Of a stretch of 64,000 nucleotides of DNA, positions 16,556-24,379 are shown in pieces. This DNA comes from Dorea_A sp016295505. Lineage in GTDB: Bacteria > Bacillota > Clostridia > Lachnospirales > Lachnospiraceae. Positions within the stretch are counted from its first letter, which is position 1, and every line of letters begins with the position of its first letter. The position numbers and the translations under genes were made by a program. The notes under the pieces are model-generated. The model was not told the origin of the DNA. It saw nothing but the letters and a program-made list of their open reading frames with translations, and ran no database searches. The stretch covers positions 1 to 64,000 of the forward strand of contig NZ_JBDOHS010000006.1 in NCBI RefSeq assembly GCF_039832105.1, in the 5' to 3' direction.

Positions 16556-18877
16556 CTCTTTATTCTCCTTTTCCTTCTTAAGTTTTCTTTTTCTATCTCT
16601 GGCCGTATCATAGATATTGCACAGATTCAGCCGAAGTGCATTCGTAACCACACAAAAGCTGGACAGGCTCATTGCCGCAGCACCAAACATCGGATTTAAT
16701 TTCCATCCAAGTAAAGGATACCACACTCCGGCCGCTAATGGAATTCCTATTATATTATAGAAGAACGCCCAAAACAGATTTTCATGAATATTACGGAGTG
16801 TTGCCCTGCTCAGCCGGACAGCCGCCGGGACATCACTGAGTCTGCTCTTCATCAGCACAACATCGGCAGCATCAATGGCAATGTCCGTTCCTGCTCCGAT
16901 CGCGATTCCGATATCCGCTCTGGTAAGTGCCGGCGCATCATTGATTCCGTCTCCGACCATCGCAACTTTCCCCTGCTTTTTCAGTGTCCGGATGACTTTT
17001 TCTTTCCCATCAGGAAGTACACCTGCAATGACTTCATCAACACCGGCCTGCCGTCCGATTGCGCCTGCCGTTCTCTCATTGTCTCCGGTCAGCATAATGA
17101 CACGGATTCCCATATTCCGGAGTTCCTTTACAGCCTTTGGACTGTCTTCTTTTATGACATCAGCTACCGCTATGACACCCATCAGTTTTCCGGAACAGCT
17201 GAAGTAGAGCGGCGTCTTTCCCTCCTCTGCCAGACGGTCCGCCGCCTGCTGAATGGAGACCGGTATCTCCGCCTGCTCCCGGATCAGTGCCGGATTGCCG
17301 CCGTACAGTGTCTGCGTTCCAAGCTTTGCTGTCAGTCCATTGCCCGGAAGCGCTGTAAATTCTGTCACTTCATCGGACGGAATCTGAAGTTCATCCGCTT
17401 TTTTCCGGATTGCACCCGCCAGCGGATGCTCACTCTTTTTCTCCAGCGCATACGCCATTCGAAGCAGTTCTTCTTCTGAGACCCCTTCTGACGGGATCAG
17501 ATCCGTCACCACCGGTTCTCCGCTGGTGATCGTACCCGTCTTATCCAGTGCCACAATCTGTATCTTTCCCGTCTCTTCCAGGGATACGGCTGTCTTGAAC
17601 ATGATTCCGTGCTTTGCACCCATGCCATTGCCCACCATGATTGCCACAGGAGTTGCAAGTCCCAGTGCACACGGGCAGCTGATCACCAGCACAGAGACTC
17701 CTCTTGCCAGAGCAAATCCGATACTTTGTCCGGCAAGAAGCCACACCACGATCGTAACTGCCGCAATCGAGATTACGAGCGGAACAAAGATACCGGATAC
17801 CCTGTCTGCAATCTTTGCGATCGGTGCTTTGGTAGCGGCTGCATCACTGACCATCTGAATGATCTGCGATAAAGTCGTATCTTCTCCGACCCTTGCAGCC
17901 CTGCATTTGATATAGCCTGACTGATTCAATGTCGCTGCCGAAACAAAATCTCCAGGTTCTTTGTCTACCGGAATACTCTCTCCGGTCAGTGCCGCCTCAT
18001 TTACCGCACTGCTTCCTTCCACAACTTCTGCATCTACCGGTATATTCTCTCCCGGCCGCACCACAAAGATATCTCCCTTTTTCACCTGTTCCGCAGGAAT
18101 CACTTTTTCTTCTCCATCTTTTATGACAGTTGCAATCTTCGGCGCAAGCTTCATCAGACTCTTCAGGGCATCCGTCGTCTTTCCCTTTGATCTGGCCTCC
18201 AGCATCTTACCAACCGTGATCAGCGCAAGAATCATAGCCGCTGATTCAAAGTAAAATTCATGCATATACGCCATGACACCTGCCATATCTCCCCTTACCT
18301 GAGCGTCCGTCATCGCAAACAGCGCATACGTGCTGTACACAAAGGATGCGCCCGACCCAAGAGCCACCAGTGTATCCATATTCGGAGCCCGGTGAATCAG
18401 TCCTTTGAATCCACTGATAAAAAACTTCTGGTTAATGATCATGATGATCGCTGCCAGAATCATCTGGGTCAGCCCCATCGCCACATGATTGCCGTCAAGT
18501 ACCGACGGCAGAGGCCAGCCCCACATCATATGTCCCATGGAACTATACATGAGCACAATCAGAAATCCAAGTGATGCGACCAGACGCCTTTTCAGCGCCG
18601 GCGTCTCCCTGTCTCTTAACATCTCTTCCGCTGCCGTTGAATTTCCACCGGTTCCGGCCCTGTCCGCAGTACCGGAAGTACCTTTTTTTGTCGCACCATA
18701 TCCGGCTGCCTCCACGGCAGCAATAATCTCCTGTTCGGATGCCGTACCTTCGACTCCCATGGAATTCGTAAGCAGGCTCACGGAACAGGAGTGAACTCCG
18801 GGGACCTTCGAAACTGCCTTTTCCACCCGCGCACTGCAGGCCGCACAGCTCATCCCCGTTACGATATATTGTTCCAT
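16346..18877 (-). CDS. copA: Copper-exporting P1B-type ATPase with N- and C-terminal HMA domains
   Basis: This membrane pump exports Cu(I). The 843 residues hold an N-terminal HMA domain (Cys11 and Cys14 in GMSCAAC), eight expected membrane segments with the CPC metal site in VISCPCALG, the actuator TGES, phosphorylation site DKTGT, SEHPLAG and GDGINDAPAL, copper-type YN and MSLSS motifs in the last helices, then a Lys/Glu-rich linker and a second HMA domain with MMCVHC. The start at 18877 precedes the HMA; longer in-frame forms run into the csoR gap. It follows csoR by 62 bases. The C-terminal HMA has its own ribosome site and may also be made separately. Confidence 0.95.
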   Translation of the reverse strand: MEQYIVTGMSCAACSARVEKAVSKVPGVHSCSVSLLTNSMGVEGTASEQEIIAAVEAAGYGATKKGTSGTADRAGTGGNSTAAEEMLRDRETPALKRRLVASLGFLIVLMYSSMGHMMWGWPLPSVLDGNHVAMGLTQMILAAIIMIINQKFFISGFKGLIHRAPNMDTLVALGSGASFVYSTYALFAMTDAQVRGDMAGVMAYMHEFYFESAAMILALITVGKMLEARSKGKTTDALKSLMKLAPKIATVIKDGEEKVIPAEQVKKGDIFVVRPGENIPVDAEVVEGSSAVNEAALTGESIPVDKEPGDFVSAATLNQSGYIKCRAARVGEDTTLSQIIQMVSDAAATKAPIAKIADRVSGIFVPLVISIAAVTIVVWLLAGQSIGFALARGVSVLVISCPCALGLATPVAIMVGNGMGAKHGIMFKTAVSLEETGKIQIVALDKTGTITSGEPVVTDLIPSEGVSEEELLRMAYALEKKSEHPLAGAIRKKADELQIPSDEVTEFTALPGNGLTAKLGTQTLYGGNPALIREQAEIPVSIQQAADRLAEEGKTPLYFSCSGKLMGVIAVADVIKEDSPKAVKELRNMGIRVIMLTGDNERTAGAIGRQAGVDEVIAGVLPDGKEKVIRTLKKQGKVAMVGDGINDAPALTRADIGIAIGAGTDIAIDAADVVLMKSRLSDVPAAVRLSRATLRNIHENLFWAFFYNIIGIPLAAGVWYPLLGWKLNPMFGAAAMSLSSFCVVTNALRLNLCNIYDTARDRKRKLKKEKENKEMKKTMKIEGMMCVHCEARVKKCLEALPEVEEAIVSHEAGTAELTLNTEVADEVLKKVVEDQDYTVISIQ

Positions 18878-18939
18878 CCTATTTTCCTTTCTTTCCATTC
18901 TTTTTATATGTGTCCATGATATCCTCTTCTGCAGCATCA

Positions 18940-19239
18940 TCACTTCATGAGTTTTTGAAGTACCTTCACCAGCTCATCAATTGTCTCATCATTTCCTTCC
19001 CGGATGTCCTCCGCAACACAAGTACGAATATGATTGGACAAAAGCACTTTATTAAAACTGTTCAGTGCCGCATTCACCGCAGATACCTGTACCAGAATCT
19101 CCGGACAGTACGCATCCTTTTCCACCATCTTTTTGATTCCCCGAACCTGTCCTTCGATCCGGTTTAACCGGTGGATCAGATCTTTGTACTCCTCTTCGGA
19201 ACGCACTTTTTTTCTATGACAACATTCTTTCTCTTCCAT
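18940..19239 (-). CDS. csoR: Copper-sensing repressor CsoR
   Basis: CsoR represses the copper efflux operon and leaves DNA when Cu(I) binds. The 99-residue helical protein has the family layout and the Cys-His-Cys site: Cys45 (AYCPEIL), His70 and Cys74 (SNHIRTCV). The N-terminus carries further Cys6, Cys7 and His8, which may also bind metal. The ATG at 19239 has a GGGAGTATTAT site. It is the first gene of csoR-copA-AAA+ and has a promoter with a palindromic operator just upstream, so it should repress its own operon. Confidence 0.95.
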   Translation of the reverse strand: MEEKECCHRKKVRSEEEYKDLIHRLNRIEGQVRGIKKMVEKDAYCPEILVQVSAVNAALNSFNKVLLSNHIRTCVAEDIREGNDETIDELVKVLQKLMK

Positions 19240-19293
19240 ATAATACTCCCTTTCTCCGGTTTTCTCACTTCAGATCACAGCATTTTGTATACC

Positions 19294-19306
19294 TATACCC
19301 GGTATA
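19294..19306. promoter_or_regulatory. Probable CsoR operator
   Basis: TATACCCGGTATA is a 13-bp palindrome with a single central base and the TACC/GGTA arms typical of CsoR sites. It begins three bases downstream of the -10 and covers the expected transcription start. Confidence 0.7.
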
Positions 19307-19309
19307 TGT

Positions 19310-19338
19310 ATTATATACTTTTCTATTTCATTCGTCAA
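19310..19338 (-). promoter_or_regulatory. Promoter of csoR-copA operon
   Basis: The -35 TTGACG (19333-19338) and -10 TATAAT (19310-19315) are separated by exactly 17 bases. The start codon of csoR lies 70 bases downstream. The rest of the 19340-19552 gap holds no gene that I can see. Confidence 0.85.
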
Positions 19339-19476
19339 TCTATACTGCATCATTTTTCTTGCGATGCACCCGGGAAATTTTCCCTTAACGAGATCCCCAC
19401 ACTTCTCATTCCGGAAAGATAAATTTCCAGTCACACATCGTTATTACCATCCGGATATTCCATAGCGAGAATATCA

Positions 19477-19527
19477 AAGTGGGCATTGCAAATAAATGAT
19501 TGCTCATCTATTTTGCAACGCCCACTT
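19477..19527. terminator. Large hairpin behind the zinc/cadmium operon
   Basis: AAGTGGGC (19477-19484) pairs with GCCCACTT (19520-19527), and after one mismatch TTGCAAA pairs with TTTGCAA. It lies 25 bases after the arsR-type gene stop. On the minus strand only TTTGATATT follows, a weak T run, so it is either an imperfect terminator or a small mobile or structured element. Confidence 0.55.
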
Positions 19528-19552
19528 AACCGACAAATTACAATTCTTCTTT

Positions 19553-19921
19553 TTACTCTTCTTCGATATGCTCTCTTCCCTGCGCAATGATCGTCCGCAC
19601 ATGATCATCTGCCAGCGAATAGAACACCGATTTCCCTTCTCTTCTGCTTTTTACCAGCTTACTCTGCTTCAGGATCCGAAGCTGGTGTGAGATTGCAGAC
19701 TGCGTCATGTGGAGTACCTCTGCCAGATCGCACACGCACACTTCCGCCTCAAACAGAACAAACAAGATTCGGATTCTGGTGGAATCTCCAAACACTTTGA
19801 ACAGCTCGGCCAAATCATAGAGCTCCGTCTCTTCCGGCATCGTCTCATTCACGATCTCCAGCAGATTCTCATGTACTTCAAAGGTATCACAGCATTCACA
19901 GTTTTCTTCTCGTTTTGCCAT
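19553..19921 (-). CDS. ArsR/SmtB-family metal sensor (CadC/CzrA-like)
   Basis: This repressor releases DNA when Zn, Cd or Pb binds. The 122 residues form a winged helix with recognition helix MTQSAISHQLRILKQ (about 72-86). Two metal sites of the family can be seen: the alpha-3N site with Cys8, Cys10, Cys11 near the N-terminus plus Cys62 and Cys64 in EVCVCDLAE, and the alpha-5 site with Asp105, His107, His118 and Glu121. It is the last gene of the HMA protein-P-type ATPase-sensor operon, 13 bases after the pump gene. The inverted repeat at 22075-22096 is its likely operator. Confidence 0.93.
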   Translation of the reverse strand: MAKREENCECCDTFEVHENLLEIVNETMPEETELYDLAELFKVFGDSTRIRILFVLFEAEVCVCDLAEVLHMTQSAISHQLRILKQSKLVKSRREGKSVFYSLADDHVRTIIAQGREHIEEE

Positions 19922-19934
19922 ATCGTCACCTCTA

Positions 19935-21803
19935 TTATAATTCTTTTACAAACAATGTCCGGATCGCATTCAGCACCGCAATGACCATCACTCCGACATC
20001 TGCAAAGATGGCCACCCACATATTGGCAATGCCGACCGCTCCCAGAAACAGGCAGATCAGTTTGATACCGATTGCAAAATAAATGTTCTCATACACGATA
20101 CGGATACATTTTCTGGAGATGCGGATCGCTTTGGCTATCTTCTTCGGATCGTCATCCATCAGTACGATGTCTGCCGCCTCGATCGCCGCATCTGATCCCA
20201 GCGCACCCATGGCAATCCCGATGTCTGCCCTGGATAATACCGGTGCATCATTGATACCATCCCCGACAAAAGCCAGCTTCTCTTTCGCACTTTTTTGCTC
20301 CAGGAGTGCTTCTACCTTTTCCACCTTATCTGCCGGAAGCAGCTCGCTGTAGACTTCCCGGATTCCCAGTTCTTCCGCTACTCTGTCTGCAACCCGCTGA
20401 CTGTCACCGGTCAGCATGACCGTTCTTGTAATGCCTGCTTTTTTCAGATCCCGAATCGCTTCCTTCGCCGTCGGCTTCAACAGATCTGAGATCAGTATGT
20501 GTCCGGCATAGCGTCCGTCCACTGCGACATGGACGATCGTTCCTGTCTCATGACATTCCTGACATTCTATCTTCAGGCTCTCCATCAGTTTCGCATTACC
20601 GGCAGCGACCGGAATTCCATCAACCCTCGCAATGACGCCGTGACCACTGATCTCTTCAATCTCCGTCACCCTGCTTCTGTCTAACGGTTTCCCGTAGGCC
20701 TTCTGCAGACTCTTACTGATCGGATGCGAAGAAGAGCACTCCGCCAGCGCCGCATACTCCAGAAGCTGTTCTTCCGGAATGGTGCTGTGGTGAATTCCGC
20801 TGACTTCAAATACACCCTGCGTCATCGTTCCCGTCTTATCAAATACCACATATCGCGTCTGTGCCAGCGCTTCCAGATAATTGGAGCCCTTGACCAGCAC
20901 ACCTTCCCTGCTTGCCCCGCCGATTCCGGCAAAAAAGCTCAGTGGAATACTGATGACCAGCGCACACGGACAGCTGATAACCAGGAATGTCAGTGCACGG
21001 TAGATCCAGTCGCCCCACTGTGCAGGAAGCCCGAAGGCCAGCATACGCACAAGCGGCGGCAGGACTGCCAGCGCCAGCGCTCCGTAGCAGACTGCAGGTG
21101 TATAATATCTGGCAAATTTTGAGATAAAGTTCTCGGATCTGGACTTCTTGGAACTTGCATTCTCCACCAGATCCAGAATCTTCGATACCGTTGATTCTCC
21201 AAATTCCTTTGTCGTCTGAATCTTCAGCACACCGGTCATATTGATGCATCCGCTGATCACTTCATCCCCGGCCCGCACTTCTCTTGGAAGACTTTCTCCG
21301 GTCAGTGCACTGGTATTGAGCGTCGTCGTTCCTTCCAGAATCACGCCGTCGATCGGAATCTTTTCACCCGGCTGAACCACGATCACAGAGCCGATCTCCA
21401 CTTCATCCGGATCTACCTGTTCCAGGGTTCCATCCTGCTCAACATTGGCATAATCCGGGCGGATATCCATCAGATCACTGATATTTCTCCGGCTCTTTCC
21501 AACTGCACAGCTCTGAAACAGTTCTCCGATCTGGTAGAACAGCATAACAGACACGCCTTCCGCATAGTCTCCAAGGAGTATCGCTCCTACCGTTGCTACC
21601 GCCATCAGAAAATTCTCATCAAACACCTGACGGTTCAGGATTCCCTTTCCTGCCTTTTTCAGAATATCATAACCGATCACCAGATACGGGATTATATACA
21701 GGCCCCATCTCAGATATCCCGTAACCGGCACCTGCGATAATACGATCAGCAGCACCGCCGCGAGAATGATCCGTATCAGAACCTTTTTCTGCTTCCTGCT
21801 CAT
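19935..21803 (-). CDS. Zinc/cadmium/lead-exporting P1B-type ATPase
   Basis: This membrane pump exports divalent soft metals. The 622-residue protein has the P1B fold: actuator TGES (NTSALTGESLPREV), CPC in VISCPCALVIS, DKTGT, SSHPIS, GDGINDAPVLSRADIGIAMG and a last helix FADVGVMVIAVLNAIR whose aspartate marks the Zn/Cd subgroup. It has no N-terminal HMA domain; instead a separate 72-residue HMA protein is encoded 18 bases upstream. The ATG at 21803 follows GGAGGAGATAACT. The cotranscribed ArsR-family sensor with Cys and His sites supports Zn/Cd specificity. ZntA/CadA is the family name. Confidence 0.94.
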   Translation of the reverse strand: MSRKQKKVLIRIILAAVLLIVLSQVPVTGYLRWGLYIIPYLVIGYDILKKAGKGILNRQVFDENFLMAVATVGAILLGDYAEGVSVMLFYQIGELFQSCAVGKSRRNISDLMDIRPDYANVEQDGTLEQVDPDEVEIGSVIVVQPGEKIPIDGVILEGTTTLNTSALTGESLPREVRAGDEVISGCINMTGVLKIQTTKEFGESTVSKILDLVENASSKKSRSENFISKFARYYTPAVCYGALALAVLPPLVRMLAFGLPAQWGDWIYRALTFLVISCPCALVISIPLSFFAGIGGASREGVLVKGSNYLEALAQTRYVVFDKTGTMTQGVFEVSGIHHSTIPEEQLLEYAALAECSSSHPISKSLQKAYGKPLDRSRVTEIEEISGHGVIARVDGIPVAAGNAKLMESLKIECQECHETGTIVHVAVDGRYAGHILISDLLKPTAKEAIRDLKKAGITRTVMLTGDSQRVADRVAEELGIREVYSELLPADKVEKVEALLEQKSAKEKLAFVGDGINDAPVLSRADIGIAMGALGSDAAIEAADIVLMDDDPKKIAKAIRISRKCIRIVYENIYFAIGIKLICLFLGAVGIANMWVAIFADVGVMVIAVLNAIRTLFVKEL

Positions 21804-21821
21804 AGTTATCTCCTCCGGCTT

Positions 21822-22040
21822 CTACAGGAATATCTCGCAGTCATCTTCCACTTTTCTGCAGTTCTTAAGAACCTCTTTCATGACTGCCTTCGGATCCTGT
21901 CCTTCCTCAAATTCCACGATCATCTTAAGTGCCATAAAGTTCACGGTTGCATCCTTGACTCCGGAAGTCTTCTTCGCAGCTTCCTCCATCTTATTGGCAC
22001 AGTTTGCACAATCCACATCAATCTTATACGTTTTTTTCAT
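21822..22040 (-). CDS. Small HMA-domain metal-binding protein
   Basis: A 72-residue protein made of one heavy-metal-associated ferredoxin-like fold. The metal site is VDCANCANKMEE, with Cys11 and Cys14. This CxxC motif, with Asp before the first Cys, is of the type seen in Zn/Cd pump N-terminal domains rather than copper chaperones. It probably hands metal to the pump encoded next, which lacks its own HMA domain, so a split of the usual fused arrangement is likely. Start ATG 22040 has GGAGGAATGAAACT. It is the first gene after the operator and promoter. Confidence 0.9.
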   Translation of the reverse strand: MKKTYKIDVDCANCANKMEEAAKKTSGVKDATVNFMALKMIVEFEEGQDPKAVMKEVLKNCRKVEDDCEIFL

Positions 22041-22074
22041 AGTTTCATTCCTCCATGACAGCTTTTCGTTTTAT

Positions 22075-22096
22075 CATATGAACACTTATTCATATG
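22075..22096. promoter_or_regulatory. Operator for the ArsR/SmtB-type sensor
   Basis: CATATGAA (22075-22082) and TTCATATG (22089-22096) form a perfect inverted repeat with a six-base spacer, closely like SmtB/ZiaR-type sites. It starts about 10 bases downstream of the -10 of the operon promoter. Confidence 0.82.
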
Positions 22097-22105
22097 TTTG
22101 TTTTT

Positions 22106-22133
22106 ATTATACCACCACAGGTGCTACTGTCAA
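22106..22133 (-). promoter_or_regulatory. Promoter of zinc/cadmium operon
   Basis: A perfect -35 TTGACA (22128-22133) and perfect -10 TATAAT (22106-22111) are 16 bases apart. The group II intron ends about 52 bases further upstream and leaves the promoter intact. Confidence 0.88.
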
Positions 22134-22185
22134 GAGTATTTGCATCAGATTTTACAAAAGCTGTTAAATGCATGAATACATAACA

Positions 22186-24099
22186 GTAGAGTAGGTTAGA
22201 GGGCTTTGCCCTCTCTCCCCTCATCAAACCGTGCATGAGGTTCTCCCTCACACGGCTTTCCGACATTCTTCTTTCTACAGCATTACGTCATGCCGTAGCC
22301 ATTCTTTTTAAGCCTTTTTCATATAAGGTGCTTCTCACATATCCCACCTTTGACATATGGTTACGTCTCTGATGTTTCTTGTTGTACCATCTCGTAAAGG
22401 TACATATAATGTACCAGTCAAGTGCCTGCATCCATTTATCACTTGTCTTTGTTGTGTAATAGTTCTTCCACCCTGTTATCTTCGGATTCAGATTCTTTAT
22501 TAAATCCTCTTCGCTTGCTACCAGTAGACTTCTACTATTCACGTTCGACTTTATTGCAGACTTCATCTTTTTCATTGCCTTTCGACTTGGGTACTGATAG
22601 GTCTCTTGAAAAGTGTTTCCCTGTCTCGTCTCTGTTGTCATACGCCTGTGATGCATTCCCAGGAAGTCAAAGCCTTCCTGTCCGTCCCACATACATACAA
22701 TCTTCGTCTTAACAGGATGTAGTTTCAAGTCCAGTTTTCCCATGATGTACTGCAACAGTGTCAATGCATGGTTTGCACTTTTCTTGTTCTTGCAAATGAT
22801 TACAGTATCATCCGCATACCTTACGAGTATTCCATGGGTACGTCCATACTTTTCCCACAGTCGGTCTAGCGTGTTCAAGTAGATATTTGCTAATAATGGC
22901 GAATTAACCGAGCCTTGGCTCGTTCCCAGTTCGCTTATTTCTAGGATGTTCCCATTGAGAATCCCTGATTTCAGCCACTGCCTTATGAGTTTTTGGATTC
23001 TTCTGTCTGAGATTCTTAACTCAATAAGCGCCATTAGCTTATCTTGATTTACGTTGTCAAAGAACTTTTCGATGTCTGCATCTACCACGTAGTAACCTTT
23101 GTTGTTGCATGCTTTTCTGACTACCTCTAGTGCCTGTTTTGCACTACGCTTCGGTCTGAATCCGTAGGAACAGTCCTTAAAGTCCGCTTCGAATACGGGC
23201 TCTATTGCTATCTTTGTAGCCATCTGCACAATTCGGTCTTTCACACATGGTATTCCAAGTGGTCTCTGACTTCCGTCTGGTTTTGGAATCATCACTCTTC
23301 GAACTGGTAGTGGTCTGTATGTTCCGCTTTTTAATTCTGTCTGTATTCCAGTTAGATATCGGTTCACTCCGCTTGCCTCTATGTCCTCTATTGTGATTCC
23401 ATCTACTCCGCTAGAGCCTTGATTGGCTTTCACTCGCTTCCATGCTTCATACATGACGTCATCCCGATAGACTTTGTCATAAAGCGCATGGAATCTTCTG
23501 CTACTGCATTTCTTGGCTGTCAGATATAGTTTGTTTTGAAGTTGTCGAACTTTTTCTTTGGAGTTATTAGTCTGCATGACATTCTCTCACTCTTACCCTC
23601 TCTACAAACATGAATGAAGTAAGGAACCTTCCCATAAACTGCGTTATCTTGCACAGTCATTGTCGGTACTATGTTCCTCTCCGACTCCCTCCCATCAGAA
23701 AATACGACTTCGCCAAGCTTATACGCCTTCTTTTTACCTTTCGGTGATGGGTAGGGTCTCTCCAGTTCCGAACCACACTTTTCATACATACCGCTTCCTC
23801 TATACCGAGGGATTCCTCCGTGCTGCTTTCCAGTATCTTCACACGTTCCATGGCTTTCACCCATATGCCCAGAGTTCAGCTTCCCCTTGTTCTCTTGCCA
23901 GAGACCTTTTTAACGATACGGCAGAATTCACTTTATGTTACGGTCTGTATGATTGCTCGCTCCTCTTATTGAGGTTACTTTATCCACTCGCTTAGCACCC
24001 TGTATTACTACAACGCACTGAGTTTAGCTACACGGCTCACTGGCGATTACCGTGACCGGACTTACACCGGCAAGTGTGGTCCAGCTTCGCTGGACACAC
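22186..24099 (-). mobile_element. Group II intron (retroelement)
   Basis: A self-splicing ribozyme of about 1.9 kb on the minus strand. The 5' end is placed at GTGTGTCC (24099), matching GUGYG. The catalytic domain V is visible in 22240-22285: the hairpin arms AAAGCCGTGTGAGG and CCTCATGCACGGTTT. Domain VI follows (AGAGGGC/GCCCTCT with a downstream unpaired A) and the intron ends in AC at 22187-22186. The reverse transcriptase lies in domain IV. It sits 7 bases after the T run of the tRNA-Gly terminator, the habit of class C introns, which target terminators. Exact ends could shift by a few bases. Confidence 0.85.
22288..23577 (-). CDS. ltrA: Group II intron reverse transcriptase/maturase
   Basis: This protein helps the intron RNA fold and splice and copies it into DNA at new sites. 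The 429 residues contain the RT blocks (QRPLGIPCVKDRIVQ; CSYGFRPKRSAKQA; the FFDNV block; TSQGSVNSPLLANIYL; active site RYADD) and a C-terminal maturase region (LNPKITGWKNYYTT, WYIICTFTRWYNKKH). No HNH endonuclease domain follows, so mobility would rely on reverse splicing into single-stranded DNA or replication forks. The frame is intact. The ribosome site is weak (GAGAGAATGTC). The region from 23578 to 24099 is ribozyme RNA, not protein coding. Confidence 0.94.
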   Translation of the reverse strand: MQTNNSKEKVRQLQNKLYLTAKKCSSRRFHALYDKVYRDDVMYEAWKRVKANQGSSGVDGITIEDIEASGVNRYLTGIQTELKSGTYRPLPVRRVMIPKPDGSQRPLGIPCVKDRIVQMATKIAIEPVFEADFKDCSYGFRPKRSAKQALEVVRKACNNKGYYVVDADIEKFFDNVNQDKLMALIELRISDRRIQKLIRQWLKSGILNGNILEISELGTSQGSVNSPLLANIYLNTLDRLWEKYGRTHGILVRYADDTVIICKNKKSANHALTLLQYIMGKLDLKLHPVKTKIVCMWDGQEGFDFLGMHHRRMTTETRQGNTFQETYQYPSRKAMKKMKSAIKSNVNSRSLLVASEEDLIKNLNPKITGWKNYYTTKTSDKWMQALDWYIICTFTRWYNKKHQRRNHMSKVGYVRSTLYEKGLKRMATA

Positions 24100-24106
24100 A
24101 ACATAC

Positions 24107-24137
24107 AAAAAAAAGAAGTTCTTTTAAAAAGAACTTC
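24107..24137 (-). terminator. tRNA-Gly terminator
   Basis: GAAGTTCTTTT pairs with AAAAGAACTTC (24115-24137) and eight T residues follow on the minus strand (24107-24114). It ends the tRNA-Gly transcript and is the apparent landing site of the group II intron. Confidence 0.92.
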
Positions 24138-24145
24138 TTCTTGAG

Positions 24146-24218
24146 AGCGACAGACGGGACTCGAACCCGCGACCTCCACCTTGGCAAGGTGGCGTACTAC
24201 CAACTGTACTACTATCGC
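24146..24218 (-). tRNA. tRNA-Gly (GCC anticodon)
   Basis: The 73 bases fold into a cloverleaf: acceptor GCGATAG with CTGTCGC (one G-U pair), D arm with AGTTGGTAG, anticodon stem CCACC/GGTGG with loop TTGCCAA giving anticodon GCC, and a T arm with GTTCGA. The discriminator base is U and CCA is not encoded. It has its own promoter and terminator and is a single-gene unit. Confidence 0.96.
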
Positions 24219-24255
24219 ATTTCTTATTTGTTTTGTGTTCCTCAGAACAATAACT

Positions 24256-24284
24256 ACTATACTACAGAAATCTTCCTTTGTCAA
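24256..24284 (-). promoter_or_regulatory. Promoter of tRNA-Gly
   Basis: A perfect -35 TTGACA (24279-24284) and -10 TATAGT (24256-24261) are 17 bases apart, and the tRNA starts 37 bases after the -10. Confidence 0.85.
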
Positions 24285-24308
24285 CAGTTTTTTTAAAAAG
24301 TTTTTTAA

Positions 24309-24348
24309 ATCCCGAGTCCGGACGGTTTTTACACCACCGGACCCGGAT
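24309..24348 (-). terminator. Terminator after aspS
   Basis: A GC-rich imperfect hairpin (TCCGGGTCCGG against TCCGGACTCGGGA with small mismatches) lies 31 bases after the aspS stop and is followed on the minus strand by TTTAAAAAACTTTTTT. Confidence 0.75.
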
Positions 24349-24379
24349 CTTTATAAATATTCTTTATAAATATTTTTCT

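Noticed and set aside
23520..23864. 114-codon minus-strand frame upstream of the reverse transcriptase
   Set aside because: The segment is group II intron ribozyme RNA; the frame has no family resemblance and overlaps the RT start.
24024..24284. 86-codon minus-strand frame
   Set aside because: It translates the tRNA-Gly gene, its terminator and the intron 5' end, a common false ORF over tRNA genes.
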